Below, in pieces: positions 1 to 7,937 of a DNA stretch of 64,000 nt; positions within the stretch are counted from its first letter, which is position 1, and the number at the start of each line of letters is the position of its first letter. The DNA comes from Kutzneria buriramensis. GTDB lineage: Bacteria > Actinomycetota > Actinomycetes > Mycobacteriales > Pseudonocardiaceae. Under the pieces are notes generated by a model. It was not told where the DNA came from. It did no database searches and saw only the letters and a program-made list of their open reading frames with translations. Made by a program: the position numbers and the translations under genes. The stretch is from assembly GCF_003387475.1 (NCBI RefSeq), contig NZ_QUNO01000011.1, forward strand, positions 62,001-126,000. Reading direction: 5' to 3'.

Positions 1-12
1 TCGGGAGCAATC

Positions 13-345
13 ATGAAGCCGGGTGCCGATCAGCACGCAGACTCCGTCCACATCCGCCGCGACCGCTCGCTCAACCCCGTCCTGCTGCCATTCATGATCG
101 TGTTCTTCCTGCTGACCGCGGTCGCCATCGCGGTGCTGATCACCGTCGCATCGGCGGTCTACCTGCTGGCCGTGGCCGGCGCCGCGCTGTGGGGCCTGGT
201 CAGACCCAGACCCGAGGGCCTGGACCGCCGGCAGACCGTTCGCCGCACCGTCGAGGTGATCAACCAGCTCGCCCTGCGGTCCCGCCGGGGCAAGCACGCC
301 CGGCCCGGATTCGTGCCACGCGCGCTGGTCCCGTTCACTCGCTGA
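13..345 (+). CDS. small membrane protein of unknown function
   Basis: A 110-residue protein with a hydrophobic stretch at about residues 21-65, long enough for one or two membrane helices. The flanks are charged and the C-terminal tail is rich in arginine (residues about 66-110), so the tail is probably cytoplasmic. It starts at an ATG with no clear Shine-Dalgarno sequence. The 3' end overlaps the convergent hydrolase gene by 11 bp. I do not recognise the family. It may be a small helper or structural membrane protein, but the sequence gives no function. Confidence 0.6.
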   Translation: MKPGADQHADSVHIRRDRSLNPVLLPFMIVFFLLTAVAIAVLITVASAVYLLAVAGAALWGLVRPRPEGLDRRQTVRRTVEVINQLALRSRRGKHARPGFVPRALVPFTR

Positions 346-1087
346 AGGTGATCCACTCCACCACCCTCTCCACCACGAATTCCTCGTTCTCCTCGCAGGT
401 GCCGTCGATCTCCACCAGCACGTCGTCGATCTTGAGCCGCCGCGCCGCGGCCCGCGACGACTCGACCGGCACCCGGGTGTCCTTCGTCCCGTGCACGATC
501 AGGGTCGGCGGCAGGATCTCGCCGAACACGAAGCTGGGCCGCACCCAGAACGCCTCGTTCAGGAACGCCCGCCCGTGCCTGACGCCGGGACCGTGCTCCA
601 GGTAGCCGACCTCCGCCAGTTGTGGCGTGGCCAACCGGCCGTGCGACCAGTTGGGGTTCTGGTCGATGTAGTCACCCTTGAAGTTCAACTGCGGTGTGAG
701 CAGCGCGAGACGGTCCAACTCCGTCGGCCGCCGCGCGGCGTAGAACGCGGCCAGCCCGCCGCTGAACCGGTTCCCCACGAGGGACACTCGGCGGGCGCCC
801 GTCTCGGTGCGGACGAACGCGAGCGCCGCGCGGATGTCGTTGAGGTGCTCGGTGAACGTCCGCGTCTCCTGGGCGCCGTCGCTCTCGCCGTGCCCACGGT
901 GATCGAAACGCAGCGTCGCCGCACCCTCGGCGGCCAGCGCGTCGGCCAGCAGCGGGAACAACCCGTTCTCGTCCCGGTCCAGACCCTCGCTGTGGGCCAG
1001 CACCACGGCTCTGGCCGCGTCGCCCGTCGACGGCACCGTCAGGGTCCCGGCCAGCCGGAGACCGTCGAGCGACTGAAAGCTCCCCAT
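335..1087 (-). CDS. alpha/beta-hydrolase-fold protein with degenerate catalytic triad
   Basis: A 250-residue protein with the alpha/beta hydrolase layout. A strand ending in HSEG (residues 32-35) stands where HGxG is usual, followed by the DHRGHGES motif (62-69). The nucleophile elbow should read GxSxGG but reads GNRFSGG (105-111), with Arg at the serine position. The acidic residue is kept (HGTKDTRVP), but the region expected to give the catalytic His reads DGTCEENEE and has none. What is seen is therefore a hydrolase scaffold lacking Ser and His. It may be a non-catalytic binding protein, or Ser109 may act in a shifted position. It lies 23 nt downstream of the 67-residue gene at 1111-1314, probably in one operon. 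Confidence 0.8.
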   Translation of the reverse strand: MGSFQSLDGLRLAGTLTVPSTGDAARAVVLAHSEGLDRDENGLFPLLADALAAEGAATLRFDHRGHGESDGAQETRTFTEHLNDIRAALAFVRTETGARRVSLVGNRFSGGLAAFYAARRPTELDRLALLTPQLNFKGDYIDQNPNWSHGRLATPQLAEVGYLEHGPGVRHGRAFLNEAFWVRPSFVFGEILPPTLIVHGTKDTRVPVESSRAAARRLKIDDVLVEIDGTCEENEEFVVERVVEWITFSE

Positions 1088-1110
1088 CCACCGATGGTCC
1101 CACGGCGCCG

Positions 1111-1314
1111 CTAGCCCACAGCCCCGTCGACGACGACGGTCGGCTCATCGCTGCCGCGGGCACACACGGCATGGCCCAGCGCCACCAGGCGGGCCCCGAA
1201 GTCGGCGTGCTGTTCTCGGCTGAAGGTGCCGTCCAGCATCGCCAGCGTCACCCGGGGCACGGCGTCGTTGACGCTCATGAGTTCGGCGAGCAGTTCACGG
1301 TCCGCACGAATCAC
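1111..1314 (-). CDS. small hypothetical protein
   Basis: A 67-residue acidic protein. The start chosen is GTG at 1314, because GGGAGG lies about 6 nt upstream on the minus strand; a TTG at 1335 would give a longer form without that site. There is no signal peptide or membrane segment. It is the first gene of a probable two-gene operon with the degenerate hydrolase and diverges from the LacI regulator. No family recognised. Confidence 0.55.
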   Translation of the reverse strand: MIRADRELLAELMSVNDAVPRVTLAMLDGTFSREQHADFGARLVALGHAVCARGSDEPTVVVDGAVG

Positions 1315-1392
1315 TGCTACCTCCCGTCCGACCAACCCACGCGCCCCGGTCGCTGCTAGAGACGACTGGCGGGGGCTCGGGGTTGCGTGGAC

Positions 1393-1406
1393 GGAGAGCG
1401 CTCTCC
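1393..1406. promoter_or_regulatory. LacI-type operator O1, upstream of lacI-family gene
   Basis: A perfect 14-bp palindrome GGAGAGCGCTCTCC. It lies 20 bp before the regulator start and covers the place expected for the -35 element of a leaderless promoter whose -10 is TACAAA at 1415-1420. Identical palindromes occur at 2461 and 2517. The CG-centred shape is typical of LacI-family sites and resembles CebR-type cello-oligosaccharide operators. Autoregulation is inferred. Confidence 0.85.
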
Positions 1407-1426
1407 GGCCGTGCTACAAATGCGGT

Positions 1427-2455
1427 ATGAGCACCGAGCAGGCGCCGCCCACGCTGGAGCACGTCGCAAAAGTCGCCGGCGTGTCCCGGGCGACGGTGTC
1501 CCGCGTGGTCAACGGCATCCGCAACGTCGACCCCGAGCTGCGGGAGGCGGTCGAGCGGGCGATCGAACAGACCGGGTACGTGCCCAACCGGGCGGCGCGC
1601 TCGCTGGTCACCAGGCGGACCGGCGCGGTGGCCCTGGTGGTCTCCGAGCCGAGCAAGCACACCGACGCGTTCCCCGGCGGCGTGTTCGCCGACCCGTTCT
1701 TCGGGCGCGTGGTCAGCGGCGTGCTGAGGGTGCTCGGGCCGATGGACGTCAACCCGGTGCTGATGCTGGTCGACTCGGAGAAGGCCCGCAAGCAGCTGGT
1801 GAACCGGCTGCGGCAGGACCGCTTCGACGGCGTGCTGCTGATCTCCATCGACCCGCGCGACCCGCTGCCGTCCCTGCTCACGGTGGCCGGCGTGCCGACG
1901 GTGATGTTCGCCCGCCCGGTGCAGTCGATCCCGATGAGCTACGTGGACGTGGCGCACGAGGACGGCGCGCGGCTGGCCGCCGAGCACCTGGTGGCGCGGG
2001 GCTGCAAGCAGGTGGCGACGATCAGCGGACCGCTGGACACGCCGGCGGGACAGGACCGGCTGGCCGGCTTCCGGTCGGCGATGGCCCGGCACGGCCAGGC
2101 GTACGTGCCCAGCGCCGAGGGCGACTTCACCCAGACCGGCGGCGAGCGGGCCACCGAGACGCTGCTGGCGCAGTCCTTCGACGGCCTGTTCGTGGCCAAC
2201 GACCTGATGGCGATGGGCGCGCTGGACGTGCTGCGGAAGCATGGAAAGCGCATTCCCGAGGACGTCGCGGTGATCGGCTTCGACGACAGCGGGGCGGCGC
2301 TGAGCTGCCGGCCACAGCTGACCACCATCCGGCAGCCGGTCGAGGACATGGCCGCCGAGATGGCCCGACTGGTGATCGAGCGCATCGGCGGCGAGGGCGA
2401 GCGGGTGACGTCGGTGATCTTCGAGCCGTCGCTGGTGGTCCGCGACTCCGCCTGA
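1427..2455 (+). CDS. LacI-family transcriptional regulator
   Basis: A 342-residue DNA-binding repressor that would control the adjacent glucanase gene in response to a sugar. The N-terminal LacI helix-turn-helix spans residues about 9-55, with the recognition core VAGVSRATVSRVVNG (16-30) and the hinge helix near PNRAARSL. A periplasmic-binding-protein-like ligand domain fills the rest, including the typical VIGFDDS near the C-terminus. The ATG at 1427 is chosen over an in-frame codon at 1226: it begins exactly at the DNA-binding domain and sits 6 nt after a -10-like TACAAA, which suggests a leaderless mRNA. Three identical operators surround this gene and its neighbour. The inducer is likely a beta-glucan-derived oligosaccharide, by inference from the target enzyme. 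Confidence 0.93.
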   Translation: MSTEQAPPTLEHVAKVAGVSRATVSRVVNGIRNVDPELREAVERAIEQTGYVPNRAARSLVTRRTGAVALVVSEPSKHTDAFPGGVFADPFFGRVVSGVLRVLGPMDVNPVLMLVDSEKARKQLVNRLRQDRFDGVLLISIDPRDPLPSLLTVAGVPTVMFARPVQSIPMSYVDVAHEDGARLAAEHLVARGCKQVATISGPLDTPAGQDRLAGFRSAMARHGQAYVPSAEGDFTQTGGERATETLLAQSFDGLFVANDLMAMGALDVLRKHGKRIPEDVAVIGFDDSGAALSCRPQLTTIRQPVEDMAAEMARLVIERIGGEGERVTSVIFEPSLVVRDSA

Positions 2456-2460
2456 GCATC

Positions 2461-2474
2461 GGAGAGCGCTCTCC
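2461..2474. promoter_or_regulatory. LacI-type operator O2
   Basis: A second perfect copy of GGAGAGCGCTCTCC. It abuts the -35 hexamer of the glucanase promoter and starts 5 bp after the lacI stop codon. It is paired with O3, 56 bp away, which would allow repressor to flank the promoter. Confidence 0.85.
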
Positions 2475-2503
2475 TTGACGGGTACGGGGCGTCGGGGTAC
2501 AAC
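2475..2503 (+). promoter_or_regulatory. SigA-type promoter of the glucanase gene
   Basis: TTGACG (2475-2480) and TACAAC (2498-2503) are separated by 17 bp, close to the actinobacterial housekeeping consensus. The expected transcription start near 2510 falls between operators O2 and O3. Bound repressor would therefore block both polymerase binding and escape. Confidence 0.75.
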
Positions 2504-2516
2504 TGCCTGGCAATAC

Positions 2517-2530
2517 GGAGAGCGCTCTCC
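2517..2530. promoter_or_regulatory. LacI-type operator O3
   Basis: A third perfect GGAGAGCGCTCTCC, just downstream of the predicted transcription start and 51 bp before the glucanase start codon. Confidence 0.85.
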
Positions 2531-2580
2531 CGCCAGAGGGGCTACTCGGTCCGCTGCCACGACGTACCTCTGGAGAACCG

Positions 2581-5484
2581 ATGAAGGCTCTCTCCTGTGC
2601 GCTGCTGCTCGTGCTCGGCCTGTGCGCACTGGTGCTCGACCCGCCCCCCGTCCACGCCGCCGGAACCCTGCTCTCCCAGGGCCGGCCGGCGACCGCCTCG
2701 TCCACGGAGGGCGCCGGCTACGCGGCCGGGAACGCCGTCGACGGCGACCCGAACACCCGCTGGGCCAGCTCCTGGCACGACGACCAGTGGGTCCAGGTCG
2801 ACCTCGGCTCGTCGCAGGCGATCGGCCAGGTCGTGCTCCAGTGGGAGGCCGCCTACGCGTCGGCGTTCGAGATCCAGCTCTCCGACGACGGCAACACCGG
2901 CTGGCGCGACGTCTACGCCACCACCACCGGCACCGGTGGCACGCAAACGCTTTCCGTGAGCGGAACCGGCCGCTACGTCCGCATGCACGGCAGCAAGCGC
3001 GCCACCGGCTACGGCTTCTCGCTGTGGGAGTTCCAGGTCTACGGCGGCGGCGCGTCGCAGCCCGGCTGGACGCCGGTCTGGACGGACAACTTCCCCGGCG
3101 CGGCCGGCAGCGTCCCCAACGGGGCCAACTGGATCACCGACACGGGCCCGAACCCGTCCAGCGGCGAGGTGGAGACCAACACCGCCGCCAACGTTGCCCT
3201 GGACGGCAACGGACACGTGAACCTCACCGCCGTCAACAGCGGCGGCAACTGGACCTCCGGCCGGATCGAGTCCCAGCGGACCGATTTCGCCGCCCCGGCC
3301 GGCGGCCAGCTCATGATCACGGCGTCCATCAAGCAGCCCGACGTTTCCAACGCCCTGGGCTACTGGCCGGCCTTCCGCGCCTACGGGTCCGCCTACCGCG
3401 GCAACGTCGGCGCGTGGCCGGCGGTGGGCGAGACCGACATCATGGAGGGCGTCAACGGCCGCGCGCAGTCGTCGGAAACCCTGCACTGCGGCACGGTTCC
3501 CGGCGGCAACTGCAACGAGTACAACGGGGTGACCAGCGGGCTGGGCACTTGTGGCGACTGCCAGACCGCGTACCACACGTACGCCGAGGTGATCGACCGG
3601 ACGCTGAGCGACGAGCAGATCCGGTTCACCATCGACGGACAACAGGTCTGGCAGGTGAGGGAAAGCCAGGTCGGGGTCAGCACCTGGCAGGCCGCCGTCG
3701 ATCACGGGTTCTTCCTCGTGTTCGACCTCGCGATCGGCGGCGGCTACCCGAACACCGTCTGCGGCTGTACCTCGCCGAGCCCGCAGACGTCGTCCGGCGG
3801 CGTGCTGTCCATCGGCTCGGTCGGCGTGTACCAGAGCACCGGCGCGGTGCCGCCGCCGCTGTCGGCGCCGCCGGTGCCGGGCGGGTCGAGCGTGGTGAAG
3901 GTGACCGGCGGGCAGGGCAACTGGGGCCTGTCGGTGAACGGAAACCCTTACTACATCAAGGGGGTCACCTTCGGCCCGCAGAGCGCGACCGCCGACGCGC
4001 ACATGCAGGACCTGCGGGAGTTGGGCGTCAACACGGTCCGGACCTGGGGCACCGATGCCTCGAGTCAGCCGCTGCTGGACCGCGCCGCCGCCAACGGGAT
4101 CAAGGTGATCAACGGGTTCTGGCTCAACCAGGGCACCGACTTCGTGAACGACACCGCGTACGAGGACAGCACGCTGGCGTCGATCGTCCAGCAGGTCGAC
4201 GCGTACAGGAACCATCCCGGCGTGCTGATGTGGGACGTCGGCAACGAGGTGCTGCTGACGTTGCAGAACACGTATTCCGGCGCGCAGTTGGAGGCCGAGC
4301 GCAACGCGTACGCCCGATACGTGGAGCGGGTCGCCCAGGCGATCCACGCGGCCGACCCGAACCACCCGGTGACGTCGACCGACGCCTGGACCGGGGCCTG
4401 GCCGTACTACAAGGCCAACACCCCGTCGCTCGACCTCTACGCCGTCAACTCCTACGGCGCTGTCTGCACCGTGCGGCAGGACTGGCTCAACGGCGGCTAC
4501 ACCAAGCCGTACATCGTGACCGAGTCCGGCGAGCCGGGGGAGTGGGAAGTTCCGGGCGACGCCAACGGTGTCCCGACCGAGCCCACCGACCAGCAGAAGG
4601 TCGCCGGCTACGCGAACGCGTGGAACTGCGTGCACGGCCACACCGGTGTGGCGCTCGGCGCGACGTTGTTCAACTACGGCAATGAGAACGACTTCGGCGG
4701 CATCTGGTTCAACCTCGAACCGGGTGGCTGGAAGTTCCCGACCTACTACCAGGTCGCGCAGCTCTACGGCGGGTCGCCGTCGACCCCGGCCGGTCCGGTG
4801 ATCACGGACATGTCCGTGCCGCAGACCGTCAGCGCCGGCAGGCAGTTCACCGTCAGCGTCGCCGTGCCGGGCACCGTCCGGTACAACCTGATGTACACCA
4901 GCAAATACGTCGACGGCGGCACCACCTTGCGGTACGCCGACTTCATCCAGACCGGCGCGAACTCGTTCAGCGTCACCGCGCCGAACCAGCTCGGCGTCTG
5001 GAAGGTGTACGTGTACGCCTATGACGGCCACGGCAACGTCGCCGTGGAGACGCGGTCGATCAAGGTGACCGTGCCGCCTGTCAACGGAACCAATGTCGCC
5101 CTCGGCAAGCCGACCACCGCCTCCAGCTACCAGCAGACCGGCAACGGCGCGCCGTACCCGCCCTCGAACGCCGTCGACGGCAACACCGGGACGCGGTGGG
5201 CCACCGACTGGAGCGATCCACAGTGGATCCAGGTCGACCTCGGTCAGACCACCGCGATCCACCACATCCAGCTGGTCTGGGAATCCGCCTACGGCAAGGC
5301 GTACACCATCCAGGTGTCGCCGGACGGGGTGTCCAACTGGACCACCATCCACAGCACCACCACCGGCGCCGGCGGCGTGGAGGACTTCGACGTCAGCGGC
5401 TCCGGTCGGTTCGTCCGCCTCACCGGCACGCAGCGCGGCACCACCTACGGGTACTCGCTCTACGAGTTCGGCGTCTACCAGTAG
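2581..5484 (+). CDS. secreted modular glucanase: CBM, GH16, GH2/GH5-like barrel, Ig-like, CBM
   Basis: A 967-residue secreted enzyme for beta-glucan breakdown. Order: signal peptide (about 1-27); an F5/8-type C (discoidin, CBM32-like) module (about 28-155); a GH16 domain (about 162-425) with the catalytic E-x-D-x-x-E at GETDIMEG (E284, D286, E289); a second (beta/alpha)8 glycosidase domain (about 440-735) related to GH2/GH5, with acid/base candidate E556 in DVGNEV and nucleophile candidate E648 in VTESGEPG; a beta-sandwich (about 740-835); and a second discoidin module (about 838-967). The ATG follows a GGAG site. GH16 members commonly cut beta-1,3/1,4-glucans or laminarin; the second domain's substrate is uncertain. 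Its promoter lies between LacI operators O2 and O3. Confidence 0.9.
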   Translation: MKALSCALLLVLGLCALVLDPPPVHAAGTLLSQGRPATASSTEGAGYAAGNAVDGDPNTRWASSWHDDQWVQVDLGSSQAIGQVVLQWEAAYASAFEIQLSDDGNTGWRDVYATTTGTGGTQTLSVSGTGRYVRMHGSKRATGYGFSLWEFQVYGGGASQPGWTPVWTDNFPGAAGSVPNGANWITDTGPNPSSGEVETNTAANVALDGNGHVNLTAVNSGGNWTSGRIESQRTDFAAPAGGQLMITASIKQPDVSNALGYWPAFRAYGSAYRGNVGAWPAVGETDIMEGVNGRAQSSETLHCGTVPGGNCNEYNGVTSGLGTCGDCQTAYHTYAEVIDRTLSDEQIRFTIDGQQVWQVRESQVGVSTWQAAVDHGFFLVFDLAIGGGYPNTVCGCTSPSPQTSSGGVLSIGSVGVYQSTGAVPPPLSAPPVPGGSSVVKVTGGQGNWGLSVNGNPYYIKGVTFGPQSATADAHMQDLRELGVNTVRTWGTDASSQPLLDRAAANGIKVINGFWLNQGTDFVNDTAYEDSTLASIVQQVDAYRNHPGVLMWDVGNEVLLTLQNTYSGAQLEAERNAYARYVERVAQAIHAADPNHPVTSTDAWTGAWPYYKANTPSLDLYAVNSYGAVCTVRQDWLNGGYTKPYIVTESGEPGEWEVPGDANGVPTEPTDQQKVAGYANAWNCVHGHTGVALGATLFNYGNENDFGGIWFNLEPGGWKFPTYYQVAQLYGGSPSTPAGPVITDMSVPQTVSAGRQFTVSVAVPGTVRYNLMYTSKYVDGGTTLRYADFIQTGANSFSVTAPNQLGVWKVYVYAYDGHGNVAVETRSIKVTVPPVNGTNVALGKPTTASSYQQTGNGAPYPPSNAVDGNTGTRWATDWSDPQWIQVDLGQTTAIHHIQLVWESAYGKAYTIQVSPDGVSNWTTIHSTTTGAGGVEDFDVSGSGRFVRLTGTQRGTTYGYSLYEFGVYQ

Positions 5485-5494
5485 CCGGGGGCCG

Positions 5495-5537
5495 GAACGG
5501 GCCATTCCACCACCAGGAGCGGTGGAATGGCCCGTTC
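5495..5537 (+). terminator. strong hairpin terminator after glucanase gene
   Basis: Perfect 17-bp arms (5495-5511 and 5521-5537) with a 9-nt loop begin 10 nt after the glucanase stop. There is no long U tract, as is common in actinobacteria. It separates the glucanase from the GH76 gene. Confidence 0.8.
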
Positions 5538-5576
5538 ACGCCGTTGTCCGGTTCCGGCCAGAAGCGCGGCGAGGGG

Positions 5577-7370
5577 ATGCGGGGTCGTGAGAGCGCTGCC
5601 ATCCTGCGAAGGGTGATCAGGCTCCTGCCGCTCCTCCTGATCGTCCTGGCGCTGCCGCCCGCCCCTGCCGCGGCGGCCACGACGACCGTCTGCGCCCTGT
5701 CCTGCGACACCCTCGACCCGTCGAGGGCCCAGCAGGAGACCTTCCCCCTGCCGGACAAGAACATCAACGGCCGCAAGATCCAGCTGCACGTCTCGGTCCC
5801 GGACGGCATGGACTGGGCCAGCATCGACCTGGGCCAGGCCGGCGACTCGGTGTGGCTGGACCGCTCCTGGGACGGCGGCGCCACCTGGGAGGGACTGCTG
5901 GGCAAGGCCAGCATCCCGAGCACGTGGACCGGCACCAGAACGCTGATGTACAACATCTACGACCCGGTCGGGCACCGCCGCGGCGTGATCCGGGCCTGCG
6001 GCGACGCGAACGCGGTCGGCTGCACCGATTGGCTCTATCCCAACGTGTGCGACAAGCTGTGCGACAACACGAGCCCGTCGCAGGCGGTCGGCGACACGCA
6101 ACCCGTTGCGCCGACGAGCATCTACGGTCGGACGATCCGGCTGCACACCGACGCCAACGGTATGGCCTGGGCGACGATGGAGGGCAACGGTCCCGGCGAC
6201 GAGGTCTGGCTGGACCGGAGTTGGAACGAGGGCGCGAGCTGGCCGGACGGGTCCTCGCTCGGCCGCACGACCACCGGCAGGACGACCATGTTCGCCACCA
6301 GGGATCCACGGGCCAAGCTGTACGGCGGCGCGATCCGGGCCTGTGGCAAGGAAGCCACCCACTCCAACGGAAGCTGCACGGCGTGGGCGCGCCCGACGCC
6401 GACGCGGGCCGGTGCGGCGGCGGACGCGCTGATGTACTCCTACGACACCTACCAGGCCTGGTGGCCGAGCAGCTGGTGGAACTCGGCGGCGACGCTGACG
6501 GCATTGATCGACTACGCGAGGCAGACCGGAAACCATGACTACGACTGGGTCATCGGCCGCACCTTCGACGTGAACAAGGGGTCGTTCCCGGCCGGCGTCA
6601 AGTCGAGCGACCCGATCGACGGCGACTTCATCAGCCGCGCGATCGACGATTCGGCGTGGTGGGGCCTGGCCTGGATCGCCGCCTACGAATACACCCACGA
6701 TCAGCGATACCTGACCGAGGCGACGACGATTGCCAACTACGTCAACGGGTTCTGGGACACGAGCACCTGCGGCGGTGGCGTGTGGTGGGATCGCGAGCGT
6801 ACGTACAAGAACGCGGTGACCAACGGCCTCTACCTCAGACTGACCGCCGCGTTGCACCTAGACACACCCGGCGACTCGACCTGGGGCCAGCGCGCGATCA
6901 CCGCCGGCAACTGGTACCTGAACAGCGGCCTGATCAACGGTGCCAACCAGGTCAACGACGGCCTTACCGCGGACTGCCGCAACAACGGTCAGACGGTGTG
7001 GACCTACAACCAGGGCCTGGCGATCGGCGGCTTCGACGAGCTCTACAAGGCCACCGGCAACGGCGCTTGGCTGACCATCGCGTCTCGGCTGGCCAACGCC
7101 GCCAGCACCGGCATCATCACCGAGTCCTGCGAGCCGAACTGCGACGACAACCAGAAGCAGTTCAAGGGCATCCTGGCCCGCTACCTGGCCGAGCTCGGCG
7201 ACCAGCCGTTTCTTCAGACGCAGGCGAATTCGTTGTGGGCCAACGATCGCGACGCGCTGAACCACCTCGGTCTGCGCTGGGCCGGCGGCTCGCCGAACCC
7301 CGCCGACTGGCGGACGCAGGCCAGCGCCCTGGAAGCCCTCACCGCGACGCAGAGTCCAGCAGGAGGTTGA
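5577..7370 (+). CDS. secreted GH76 alpha-1,6-mannanase-like enzyme with N-terminal repeats
   Basis: A 597-residue secreted protein. After a signal peptide (about 1-37) come two tandem units of about 100 residues, sharing the motifs DSVWLDRSWDGGATW and DEVWLDRSWNEGASW plus GxIRACG, which resemble wall- or sugar-binding modules. The C-terminal GH76 domain (about 280-597) has the family's adjacent catalytic aspartates in AIDDSAWWGLAW (D357, D358) and further conserved blocks such as VWTYNQGLAIGG. GH76 enzymes cut alpha-1,6-mannan, for example of fungal walls. Start ATG 5577 begins a good signal peptide; the open frame continues upstream over the terminator and is rejected there. The last 32 bp overlap the convergent TetR gene. 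Next to a beta-glucanase, a role in attacking fungal or yeast walls is a reasonable inference. Confidence 0.88.
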   Translation: MRGRESAAILRRVIRLLPLLLIVLALPPAPAAAATTTVCALSCDTLDPSRAQQETFPLPDKNINGRKIQLHVSVPDGMDWASIDLGQAGDSVWLDRSWDGGATWEGLLGKASIPSTWTGTRTLMYNIYDPVGHRRGVIRACGDANAVGCTDWLYPNVCDKLCDNTSPSQAVGDTQPVAPTSIYGRTIRLHTDANGMAWATMEGNGPGDEVWLDRSWNEGASWPDGSSLGRTTTGRTTMFATRDPRAKLYGGAIRACGKEATHSNGSCTAWARPTPTRAGAAADALMYSYDTYQAWWPSSWWNSAATLTALIDYARQTGNHDYDWVIGRTFDVNKGSFPAGVKSSDPIDGDFISRAIDDSAWWGLAWIAAYEYTHDQRYLTEATTIANYVNGFWDTSTCGGGVWWDRERTYKNAVTNGLYLRLTAALHLDTPGDSTWGQRAITAGNWYLNSGLINGANQVNDGLTADCRNNGQTVWTYNQGLAIGGFDELYKATGNGAWLTIASRLANAASTGIITESCEPNCDDNQKQFKGILARYLAELGDQPFLQTQANSLWANDRDALNHLGLRWAGGSPNPADWRTQASALEALTATQSPAGG

Positions 7371-7884
7371 CCAGCGCGATGACGTTGTCGGTCTCCGGCT
7401 CGTGGCCGCCGAGCAGGTGGGTGTACATGAACGAGTCGCCGATGCGCACGATTGCCTGTGCCAGGACGCCGGTCGGCACGGCGAAGTCGACGCCGGCATC
7501 GGCCAGCAGCTTGGCGAACAGCGTCGTGGCGCGCTGCTCGACCAGGCCCGGGGCGAGCACGGTCCGGATGAACAGCAGCGGGTCGCGGGTGATGAACGCC
7601 CGCAGCGGCTCGGCGCCGATCACGGCGTACATGAACCGTTCGAAGACCGCCCGCACCCGGTCCAGGCCCTCGGCGGACACGCTCTCCAGGCAGAACCGGA
7701 AGGTGCGCTCGGTCTGGTCGGCGAGCACCATGCCGACCAGTTCGTCGTGGTTGCCGATGCGTCTGTACAGCGTGGCGCGGCTGAGACCGAGCTCGCCGGC
7801 CAGTGCGGACATGTCCAGCGGACGGCCGGCGAGATAGGCGGCGGTCGCCGCGCGGACCACGTCCTCGGTGCTGTTCCTTGTCAA
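7339..7884 (-). CDS. TetR-family regulator, QsdR-like
   Basis: A 181-residue TetR-type repressor. The N-terminal helix-turn-helix includes LAGELGLSRATLYRRIGNHDEL (about residues 27-48), followed by an all-helical ligand domain resembling the QsdR C-terminal domain. The start is TTG at 7884, supported by GGGAGG six nt upstream. It diverges from an alpha/beta hydrolase, and the two share one long palindrome that includes both ribosome binding sites. Autorepression together with control of the hydrolase is the likely role. QsdR itself controls a lactonase gene; whether the ligand here is a lactone is unknown. The 3' end overlaps the GH76 gene by 32 bp. Confidence 0.85.
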   Translation of the reverse strand: MTRNSTEDVVRAATAAYLAGRPLDMSALAGELGLSRATLYRRIGNHDELVGMVLADQTERTFRFCLESVSAEGLDRVRAVFERFMYAVIGAEPLRAFITRDPLLFIRTVLAPGLVEQRATTLFAKLLADAGVDFAVPTGVLAQAIVRIGDSFMYTHLLGGHEPETDNVIALVNLLLDSASR

Positions 7885-7890
7885 ATCCGA

Positions 7891-7931
7891 CCTCCCTGTG
7901 AGACAAATGAATGGATTGTCTCACAGGGAGG
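7891..7931. promoter_or_regulatory. 41-bp palindromic operator between tetR and hydrolase, containing both Shine-Dalgarno sites
   Basis: Perfect 16-bp arms (7891-7906 and 7916-7931) flank a 9-bp spacer. The inner part TGTGAGACAA/TTGTCTCACA looks like a TetR operator. The outermost six bases of each arm are GGGAGG read toward each gene, placed 6 nt before the TTG (7884) and GTG (7938) starts. Repressor binding and mRNA folding could both act here. Confidence 0.85.
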
Positions 7932-7937
7932 CGCGGC

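Noticed and set aside
2542-5505. 987-codon open frame antisense to the glucanase gene
   Set aside because: The frame is kept open by high GC at third positions; the opposite strand has signal peptide, domains and catalytic motifs.
5587-5600. Fourth LacI operator at the start of the GH76 gene
   Set aside because: GTGAGAGCGCTGCC shares only the GAGAGCGCT core and lies inside the coding start; probably chance.
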